Shown here piece by piece: positions 55,583-64,000 of a stretch of 64,000 bases of DNA. Origin of the DNA: Leptasterias polaris (lineage: Eukaryota > Echinodermata > Asteroidea > Forcipulatida > Asteriidae); contig JAZGTN010000162.1 of the NCBI GenBank assembly GCA_037783415.1, forward strand, positions 2,852,001-2,916,000. The letters are read 5' to 3'. The notes below the pieces were generated by a model. The model ran no database searches, had not been told where the DNA came from, and saw nothing but the letters and a program-made list of their open reading frames with translations. The translations under genes were made by a program, and so were the position numbers. The stretch's first letter is position 1, and every line of letters begins with the position of its first letter.

Positions 55583-56122
55583 ACATTTCTATACTCAGTT
55601 CTGGTCCTTGCTCTATGGTTTTACCCATACATGTACAAGTGTACATTTCTATACTCAGTTCTGGTCCTTGCTCTATGGTTTTACCCATACATGTACAAGT
55701 GTACATTTCTATACTCAGTTCTGGTCCTTGCTCTATGGTTTTACCCATACATGTACAAGTGTACATTTCTATACTCAGTTCTGGTCCTTGCTCTATGGTT
55801 TTACCCATACATGTACAAGTGTACATTTCTATACTCAGTTCTGGTCCTTGCTCTATGGTTTTACCCATACATGTACAAGTGTACATTTCTATACTCAGTT
55901 CTGGTCCTTGCTCTATGGTTTTACCCATACATGTACAAGTGTACATTTCTATACTCAGTTCTGGTCCTTGCTCTATGGTTTTACCCATACATGTACAAGT
56001 GTACATTTCTATACTCAGTTCTGGTCCTTGCTCTATGGTTTTACCCATACATGTACAAGTGTACATTTCTATACTCAGTTCTGGTCCTTGCTCTATGGTT
56101 TTACCCATACATGTACAAGTGT
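55583..56122. repeat. 60-bp x9 minisatellite, units essentially identical
   Basis: Exactly 540 bp of nine repeats of a 60-bp unit starting 'acatttctatactcagttct' and containing 'catacatgtacaagtgt'. No unit difference is visible. Since 60 is divisible by three, open frames of about 200 residues appear on both strands; they are artefacts unless expression is shown. Confidence 0.95.
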
Positions 56123-56265
56123 ACAGCTTCAAAATTCAGAGCAAGTTTGCACTATTTTGATTTCAGCTTCAAAGTGAATTAGCAACGTGATGACAGTAGC
56201 ATGGCACATTGGCTGACAATCTGTTTCTGCTAGACTCTTCTCTGCTAAGCAACCTTGTTCATATA

Positions 56266-56291
56266 TCAGGGTTTTTTTTTGGGGGGGGGGG
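56266..56291 (+). repeat. T/G homopolymer tract
   Basis: 'ttttttttt' followed by a run of G's; low-complexity sequence and assembly-sensitive. Confidence 0.7.
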
Positions 56292-56569
56292 TTTCCTTAG
56301 TTATATTTATATTTTCCACCAAACACTCCTCGAATATGAAACCAAAGACTTGAATAATGGTACATGTTACATGTATCTCAATAATAAAACTTGATAACAA
56401 TATTTTGCTTTTGTGTTTGAAGCATCTGGCATGATGTATTTCTTTCACTTCTTCTAACAATAACAAGGGGGGCATGTGATTTATTGGAAGTTTTACATCC
56501 AAGTTTTTAACTTTTTTCTGTTTCTCTTGACTTTAAAGATCTCTGAAATCATAATTAGTCATTGTTAAA

Positions 56570-56690
56570 GGTACCCTTTTAACTCCTGGGTGATGAGAAG
56601 CAATTATGGTTAAGTCTATCTCTTAAGACAGAGGGCCATTACCAGGGTTCGAGTCCCAATCGGAAGACTCAACTTGTGTCTGGTAGTTTT
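56570..56690 (+). repeat. SINE-like fragment
   Basis: 'ccagggttcgagtcccaatc' is a B-box match followed by 'caacttgtgtctgg'. The A-box part is diverged. Confidence 0.4.
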
Positions 56691-58204
56691 TTAGTTTAGC
56701 TCCATTTGTTTCCTACGTATGGTCACTGATGCTACGACTGACACACACCTATGTACACATGTACATGAACCATACAGTACTAGTAAAAAACTAAAAAAAA
56801 TCTGAAAATGGCTTCTAATGTTGAACTCTTTTTTAAAACACCACTATCCTTCAACATTTCAGAGTGTTTACAACTAGTTTTCTGACAGTGGACACTGAAT
56901 GCTTTGAAGTTGATAAATATACTGTTTGATTTTGTTTGATTTTTCATGTCCTAAATTAATAGCAATAAAGTAAGAAAGGTGTGTGTTAGTTTGTGAAACT
57001 GAAATAAAAGCAAAACAGGCATAAAGAAGTGACACATTTCAGTGTTATACAACAATACATGTGTGTCACTTTGTAGGTTTGTGTCAGTTCATGAAGGCAT
57101 TTGTTTCATATTAGAGTTTGGTACGCGTGGAGCTTTACAACGATAAATGCAACTCGTGTTTCAATTCAATAAAACGATAATTGCCACTTCCATGCAAAGT
57201 TTGCAATTTGCCAATACGTAAATATCCTAATGAAAAAAGTAAAGCTCTTGAAGCTTTGACACCTCATGCCTCGATGAATGTTGTTTATGTAAACAAAGAA
57301 ATGAAAACTGAAAAGAGTGGTATTGTACACAAGGTGTCAATTCACAGCGTCAGTGGCGGCATTTGTTTCGCTTACATTTGCCCTGTTATGTAATTTTCTG
57401 CAAATGTTTTTTTCTTTTCAACTTGTCTGTTTTTCCTTTTGCAAGTTGTTTTTTGTATTTTCTGGATTTTTTAAATGGGGTGTGCACATTAAAAGTAATT
57501 TCCCAAAGTTGTTAGTACTAATTACTCTCTAAAGTGTTTAATGGATGAATAATAGAAAACAGAACTAAACTTCTTAAGATTAGCGCTTGCTCTCACAAAA
57601 ATGTGAAGTGTGTAGTCTAGTTTTAAATGGATTGATTGCCGTCCGGTGATCAGTTACCTTTCAAGAAGGTTCACAACAAATTTTGATTTTTGTGTTCTGT
57701 TTGATTGAAGACATTATAATTAAATCAGACTCTTTAGAGTCAAACCATGGCTTTGGGCTTTGGCTCAGGCTTATCCTTCGTTAGTTGTTTTGAAAACGAG
57801 TGCTTTTAAAGTTGTTAGAATTGTTTGCCTTCGTGGCAGCCTGCAGAATATTACTGCTCTGCTTTGTATCATCTTTTCACGCTAATCATTGACTTTTTAA
57901 CCGTTTATTTGCTATCAGCGGATTGATTATTAGTCATACATGTAGATCATCTTCAGACAGGTGTTGACTTCCAATCTTCTTTAGTTTTGGAGATATTTGA
58001 TGTTTCATAATTCACCTTTCTCATTATTTGATTTATGGTGGCATTACACAGCTCTCCTTACTCATATTAACAAACTCTCTGCCGTAAAGGGCACTTCCAC
58101 TGGAAAATCTTAGTCAATGGGACATTTTTGAAGGGGCGTTCAGACCATGTCCTCTGTGTAATTCCAGTGTCAGCTTTCAGATTGTAACTGCTTGAAATAT
58201 ATTG
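56691..58204. other. Intron or intergenic stretch, nothing supported
   Basis: An ORF at 57181-57393 begins MPLPCKVCNLPIRKYPNEKS but shows no recognisable domain or splice context. 58085-58140 is a piece of the 'gggcacttcca' repeat also at 63325. Confidence 0.35.
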
Positions 58205-58450
58205 GCATTGTTGTGGCCGAGTGTTCTGGCACAACGAACTTGAGCTCTAGTGATTCTGATTATCAGAGTGTGGGATTGAGTCCTGGTCTTGACACTTTTG
58301 TCCTTAAGCAAGACTCTTAAACCATTTCTGCTTCATCCTTTAGATGGGACATAAAGCTGCAGGTCCTGATATTGTGGAATGCACAAAACAACTCAGCACA
58401 CTTATTGTTAAGCCAATGGCTTAGCTCCTGGTGTTCCTGGCGTAAACGGC
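58205..58450 (+). repeat. tRNA-derived SINE (second family)
   Basis: 'ttgtggccgagtgttctggc' (A-box region), 'gagtgtgggattgagtcctg' (B box, mutated), then 'ttgtccttaagcaagactct' and body 'agatgggacataaagctgca'. Full-length relative of 25918. Confidence 0.6.
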
Positions 58451-58969
58451 ATCTGTATAAATGCAAAAAATAGTTAATACATGTAGCCTGTCATTCCAAC
58501 CCTAGCAGGGTCTTTCTCAAAGGCTAAATGACCAGGGTTCTGCATAAACGACTCTAACAATAAAACAATAAAACTTGGCAACCTGTCGTAAACATAATAA
58601 TTTTGAGACGCCCATTGATAAGAACTGATTGTTGTTATAACCAGTCAATTTCTCTTCCAGTTAAATTGACCAATCCTCTACTTGTCTTTAATGCTATAAT
58701 TACTGCAAACCTAAACGCCCATTTACCTGAAGGTTTAAATGACTCAGTCACCTGTAATCAGGTGATTATATACAACTCAACAATAGTCTGGAGCTTCTAT
58801 TGTTCTTTGTCTTAAAATAAATGCACTACCTCGAGGACCTTTTGGCCCTTGGCATCTCAAGAAATGAGAGTAAAACTAAGCATTAGAGGTATTTATCAAT
58901 AATCATATGAAGATTGATGAGATAAGACAATATAGAATTTAAACCAACAAACATGGTAAATGGGTGTCG

Positions 58970-59263
58970 AAAGCTGATAGCATTAGGCCACACATAGTTA
59001 GGGTCATGACTTGTTATAAAGCTGATAGCATTAGGCCACACATAGTTAGGGTCATGACTTGTTATAAAGCTGATAGCATTAGGCCACACATAGTTAGGGT
59101 CATGACTTGTTATAAAGCTGATAGCATTAGGCCACACATAGTTAGGGTCATGACTTGTTATAAAGCTGATAGCATTAGGCCACACATAGTTAGGGTCATG
59201 ACTTGTTATAAAGCTGATAGCATTAGGCCACACATACATGTAGTTAGGGTCATGACTTGTTAT
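58970..59263. repeat. 48-bp x6 minisatellite, last unit with TACATGTA
   Basis: Six units starting 'aaagctgatagcattaggcc', 294 bp in total: 6x48 plus six. The first five read 'cacacatagttag'. The last reads 'cacacatacatgtagttag' (TACATGTA at 59235-59242). The open frames on both strands are repeat artefacts. Confidence 0.92.
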
Positions 59264-60459
59264 AAAGATGGTAATGGTAGTAAGCATCCTGCCAAACTAT
59301 TTTATCTGAAGTGCCCTCCGTTGTTTAGGAATCAATGAAAGCATGTCAATAAATGTGGATCCCAAATGTTTTTGTTGAGCACCCTGCAGAGCATGGAGTT
59401 CTGTGGGTCGTAAGCGCAGAAATCCATGGTAAGAAGAGCCATGAAATTAGGCCCAGGTTTCAATTTCATGGCTGGACTTCATACACTTGGTCCAAGCTAA
59501 AAACACGGGAACTCATGCAGAGGCAGAATAGTCCATGATATTTCGCAGGTTAGCAAGGAAGTCTTTGCTTGTACCCTGATAAAGATTGTAATTTTCATGA
59601 TAAAAGAAGATTTGTTGAAGTAAAGTATACAAATAAATACCAAATGTCAACAACAAAATGATAAACCTTTCTAGAGGAATTCATTTTCTTACGGACAATC
59701 ACCAATGTTTTATATTTGTATGGCCATACACATATTATATTTTCCAATGGGAATGGATGGTGTAGTGCTTGCAGGTAATGTGATTAGGAAGGCTCATGTA
59801 GGTCTCTTAATAGGGGAATCCGTCCCTGTGGTTTGAACGCCTTGTTTTAGAACATCACCATTCACCTCAGGCTAGAGTGGCATCAGGTGGGTTTAGTGAA
59901 AAAGCGTCAAAGGAAGAAGGCAAAACCCCCTCGGTGACAATGGATTGTCGAACGAGGACCTGTTTGACCACGCCCTTGGAGATTAAAGGAGAGAACTCAT
60001 CCTGTGGTATTGTGTGTTAACCTCCTGAGGTTGATCTCAGTGATTATTGAAAGCTTTCTCAAAATGAGGCAAAGGATATTGGCTTGTCAGATGATGATAA
60101 ATTGATATTCCGGTGTGACTGTCATAGTTCAGTCACAGCGTCATGACGTACATAGTGCTGAGCAGAGCTGTTTAGTTCAAAATCGAGGCTGCCCAATTTG
60201 AGGCCACTTTCTGAAACCATGGCTTGGGATTGGTCTCCGGCTTAGACTCTGTCAGTTATAATGAAAGCATGTGATTTTGTTTGACACAGGGCTTCATCAA
60301 ACAGGCAGCCAGAGCCTAAAAGCCAGAACTTGAACCCAAACTGTAGTTTCAAAAAGGGGCCTTTGAAAAAAAAAAAAAAAAAAACCAAACAGTTGAGTAC
60401 CAAGATGATACCAAGTTTTAGAAAATAAAAAAGTTGTCTTTTAATTCTCCATCTCAAGC
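59264..60459. other. Non-coding stretch
   Basis: 59390-59480 has MITE-like words ('ttaggcccaggtttcaattt', 'catggctgg') related to 63190-63230. An A run lies at about 60368-60384. No gene is supported. Confidence 0.4.
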
Positions 60460-61577
60460 TTTCTACTACTTCTCATCCTTACACTCTCGCTTTGCTGAGA
60501 TGTTTCTACTACTTCTCATCCTTACACTCTCGCTTTGCTGAGATGTTTCTACTACTTCTCATCCTTACACTCTCGCTTTGCTGAGATGTTTCTACTACTT
60601 CTCATCCTTGCACTCTCGCTTTGCTGAGATGTTTCTACTACTTCTCATCCTTACACTCTCGCTTTGCTGAGATGTTTCTACTACTTCTCATCCTTACACT
60701 CTCGCTTTGCTGAGATGTTTCTACTACTTCTCATCCTTACACTCTCGCTTTGCTGAGATGTTTCTACTACTTCTCATCCTTACACTCTCGCTTTGCTGAG
60801 ATGTTTCTACTACTTCTCATCCTTACACTCTCGCTTTGCTGAGATGTTTCTACTACTTCTCATCCTTACACTCTCGCTTTGCTGAGATGTTTCTACTACT
60901 TCTCATCCTTACACTCACGCTTTGCTGAGATGTTTCTACTACTTCTCATCCTTGCACTCTCGCTTTGCTGAGATGTTTCTACTACTTCTCATCCTTACAC
61001 TCTCGCTTTGCTGAGATGTTTCTACTACTTCTCATCCTTACACTCTCGCTTTGCTGATATGTTTCTACTACTTCTCATCCTTACACTCTCGCTTTGCTGA
61101 GATGTTTCTACTACTTCTCATCCTTACACTCTCGCTTTGCTGAGATGTTTCTACTACTTCTCATCCTTACACTCACGCTTTGCTGAGATGTTTCTACTAC
61201 TTCTCATCCTTACACTCTCGCTTTGCTGAGATGTTTCTACTACTTCTCATCCTTACACTCTCGCTTTGCTGAGATGTTTCTACTACTTCTCATCCTTACA
61301 CTCTCGCTTTGCTGAGATGTTTCTACTACTTCTCATCCTTACACTCTCGCTTTGCTGAGATGTTTCTACTACTTCTCATCCTTACACTCTTGCTTTGCTG
61401 AGATGTTTCTACTACTTCCCATCCTTACACTCTCGCTTTGCTGAGATGTTTCTACTACTTCTCATCCTTACACTCTCGCTTTGCTGAGATGTTTCTACTA
61501 CTTCTCATCCTTACACTCTCGCTTTGCTGAGATGTTTCTACTACTTCTCATCCTTACACTCTCGCTTTGCTGAGATG
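60460..61577. repeat. 43-bp x26 minisatellite
   Basis: Exactly 1118 bp = 26 x 43, unit starting 'tttctactacttctcatcct' and ending 'cgctttgctgagatg'. Only a few single-base variants occur (for example 60610, 60916, 60955, 61058, 61174, 61390, 61418) and no length change. Period 43 is not divisible by three, so no long ORF results. Confidence 0.95.
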
Positions 61578-61597
61578 TATGTAGAACAAAAAGCTGT

Positions 61598-61737
61598 TCC
61601 AACAGCGTTTTTCCTTATACTGCATCTCTTTGGAACTCCTTGCCTGGTGCATTTTCCCCTCCATCCTACAATCTAAATTGTTTTAAGAGGAATATCAGTA
61701 CCTTCAGCCACCCTGAGTTAATTTCATCTCTAATATA
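61598..61737 (+). pseudogene. LINE ORF2 3'-end remnant
   Basis: The frame reads SVFPYTASLWNSLPG and then NCFKRNISTF and ends in a TAA near 61735. This is the W-N-S-L-P ... F-K-R C-terminal signature of CR1/jockey-type ORF2 proteins. It directly follows the 43-bp array, so the array may have grown within a LINE. Confidence 0.55.
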
Positions 61738-62674
61738 AATTTGTAGCCCTTACCAAGAGTTGCTTTTAGCCTTGTTTGGGGCCAACTAGCATGGAAACAT
61801 TTTCTTTTAAAGAAAGTGTATGTAATGTGTACCTGTTTGTATGTAAATGTGTGTTGCCTGGGGTTGGGGGTTGGGGGGGGGGGGGGAGGGGGAGTCTGTT
61901 AGGGCAAGGATAATTGTCAATGATCATCTTTGAACTACAAAATGAATCACTGAATATACAACAATGTCCCACTTTAGTGAAAATACCAGACATGTTCCCA
62001 ATAGATCATTACCCTGCACGCTTGTAAATTCCTGGTTGTAGTTTAAGAAAAAACACACTTTTACAAACACGGAAATTGATTTAGCACATCAGTTCCTGGT
62101 TGGAAAAGTTGAAAAGCAAAACATCTGAAAGGGGATCAGTAATTACTGTCACACTCTTGATGAGCTACAATTAGATCAGTCTTCGTTGTTGGATTTTATC
62201 AGTGAAGACCAGGAGAGTTCAAGGAAGGCCAGCTGGTCTAACATTGGATCCCCCTGTTTATATTCCTGGGCATTTTATTCAACCAAAGAAACTTAAGATG
62301 GGAACGGTATTCTGAAAATGCCAGTACAGTCCTGTAAATGTCATATCTTTGTACAAGCTTATGGTATGACTGATGTTAAAGGGTGTGTAATGCCATTGGT
62401 GATTACGGTTCTTGTTTTCATTTATTTAATTTTGGGGTTTTTTGGGGGGGGGGGGGTGAACTTATCGTCTGAAAGTAACTTCATACTAAAGGTCACCTTT
62501 TGGCTTTTGAAGAGTTCATTCTAATCTTAGGTTACGACTCAATGGCTACATTTCCCAGGTCTTGGACTTAGGTTTTTGTTTTGTTTTATTTTTCTTTTCT
62601 TTTTTCCTGCACCTTGGAATATGTTTGATCATAGATAAATGAAGGTGGCGCTTTAAAAACGGTGTGTTATTATT
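61738..62674. other. Non-coding stretch
   Basis: Homopolymer G runs at about 61866-61890 and 62443-62457. No supported gene. Confidence 0.4.
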
Positions 62675-62830
62675 TGGCATGGTTGGCTAGGCATAAAGCA
62701 CTCACCTCTCCACTGTGGTCCTGGTTTGATTCCTGGTGAAGGCCATACATGTGAGTAGAGTTGTGCATTGGTTCTCTGCTATACCACAAAGGTTTTCTCC
62801 GGGCCCTCCGGAAAAAAATTGAGACACTTT
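62675..62830 (+). repeat. tRNA-derived SINE, third type
   Basis: 'atggttggctaggcataaag' (A-box-like) and 'ggtttgattcctgg' (B-box-like) are followed by 'gtgagtagagtt' and 'ggttttctccgggccctccg'. Confidence 0.5.
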
Positions 62831-63574
62831 TTATCTCTGGCTGTGCTCTGTGTTCATACTGTATATGGGTTGATGTGGCTGGCTGCCAAAGGTGCCCTTG
62901 CAAGCCTGTGGCTCAAACACGTTGTTGCCGTGTTTTTTGCAATTTAGCTTCTCAGCAAATGATTAATTAAGTAGACCACTGACCAGTGTCTAGCAGTTTT
63001 TAGCATTGGGCCAGTAACCCCACAACTCAGCAAGTCCCGCACTGTAATACTTTTTGTCACCCATACATACTTGTGAAGGTTTTCTAAGTGCATTCATTTA
63101 TAAGCTTATCAATTCTTTAAACATCCAGTTAGTATAAACTTGTCAAAAACTTTTCTTATAAAGTGAAAGTTCTGAGCTACATGTACAAACTACAAGAGCC
63201 CAATTTCATGGCTGTGCATACTGAATTCTGCGCTTACATCCCATATAATAATGTGCTGTACAGGGATCCAGGCCTGGAATTTCATCTTTGAGAGGGCAAG
63301 GCCATTTTCATTTTGCAAAGGGCACTTCCATTGGAAAATCTTAAGTTCTATGGGAAATGTTTGAAGGGGCATCAAGGCCAAGAACCCGGGCAACAGAGGC
63401 CATAGCCTTCATTGCCACTGGTCTGGGCTGGGCTTTGTAAGCACACAATTCTGCGGTAAGCAGAGTGATGAAATTGGACCCTGTAGTATACATGTAGTGG
63501 AGATTTCCTTAGAATTCTAGACCTGAGTATTCCAGATGTTTAGTCTCAGTTACACTGTGTTAAACTTCAAACCT
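62831..63574. repeat. Decayed dispersed repeats
   Basis: 63268-63370 matches 25255-25370 ('aatttcatctttgagagggc', 'gcacttccattggaaaatct'). 63195-63230 and 63440-63475 ('cacacaattctgcggtaagc', 'gatgaaattgg') look like ends of a MITE related to the one at 59400. Confidence 0.4.
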
Positions 63575-63763
63575 GGGCTCATTTTCTTAGAGCTGCTTAA
63601 GCACAAAAAGTAGCTCAGCACAACAAAATCATTCTTACCAGAATATGGTTACCAGCCAAAATACTATGTCAAATGTACAAGCTGTAACTGGTATCCTGTT
63701 GCCTTGTTATTGCTTAGCATAAAATGTTCAAGCATTGTTTTTGCAGCTTTATGAAATTGGGTC
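63575..63763. mobile_element. MITE, 'tagagctgcttaagca' family
   Basis: The left end 'tgggctcattttcttagagc' and right end 'gctttatgaaattgggtc' are imperfect inverses. The interior has 'atggttaccagccaaaatac' and 'gtaactggtatcctg', as in 47405-47602. Confidence 0.6.
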
Positions 63764-64000
63764 ATGACTTGTTAGTACTCCCAGCTCCATAGAGCAAGGC
63801 TCAATCCCTCCCTCACTCGCACAACTGTTACTTATCTGACTATCATGACTAACTAGGGAAGGAAAAATATAGCCTTGCACCTTGCTAAGCAAAAATAGGA
63901 CAACCAGCCAAAATGTTATGCGATACATAGTCATCACTGGTGTCCTGCATTGTATTTATACTTATTTAGCAAACTACATGTACTTTGCTTCGTGAAATCT

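Noticed and set aside
55509..56182. Five overlapping 180-207-residue repeat ORFs
   Set aside because: Same artefact from the identical 60-bp units; no signal peptide, start context or splice context favours any one frame.
58883..59338. Repeat ORFs over the 48-bp array
   Set aside because: Period divisible by three; open in both directions without other evidence.
1..64000. CRISPR array
   Set aside because: All arrays here are direct tandems without unique spacers, and the genome context is animal.

Overview
The window looks like repeat-rich genomic DNA from an animal, most likely a marine invertebrate and possibly an echinoderm. This rests on one spliced gene of an animal family, large introns, tRNA-derived SINEs, many MITEs, and a mix of CR1-like, Penelope-like and BEL/Pao retroelements. 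No single feature proves the taxon. There is no sign of bacterial operons, CRISPR arrays or rRNA.

Host gene. One plus-strand gene is supported. Its first coding exon is at 26961-27118, the second at 35646-35827 and the third at 48475-48596, with consistent splice phases (2, 1, 0). A possible 12-nt microexon lies at 54897-54908 and a possible further exon at 54983. The joined exons give a basic N-terminal tail followed by a complete-looking WH1/EVH1 domain of the kind found at the N-terminus of still life/TIAM-type Rac exchange factors. The rest of the gene would lie beyond 64000. A possible alternative last exon at 30272-30308 would end the protein just before the WH1 domain.

Left third (1-20040). 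A CR1-group LINE with two open ORFs (1556-6013) sits inside an uncharacterised repeat (975-6726). A second copy of that repeat at 27505-29401 has no LINE and shows the empty site. A second, decayed LINE (about 9965-20040) is split by a 6.5-kb insertion (11644-18192). Nested in the insertion are a foldback element with 42-bp repeat arms (12139-13213), a Penelope-like reverse transcriptase (14800-16692), and a 5'-truncated unknown ORF followed by a canonical histone-mRNA 3' stem-loop (17617-17640).

Middle and right. The introns carry a Tc1/mariner-type non-autonomous element (32001-32854), a young BEL/Pao LTR element (38007-45340) with 5-bp target duplication ATCAT and a frameshifted pol, several MITE families and SINE copies. 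They also carry long minisatellites: 22 bp x13, 60 bp x9, 48 bp x6 and 43 bp x26.

Main new observation. The palindrome TACATGTA is scattered through the whole window. In several pairs of otherwise matching repeat copies, one copy has plain TA where the other has TACATGTA, or a multiple of it. This is the footprint expected when a Tc1-type transposon with CA...TG ends excises from a TA target. It suggests that much of the TACATG microsatellite content here was seeded by transposon excision.
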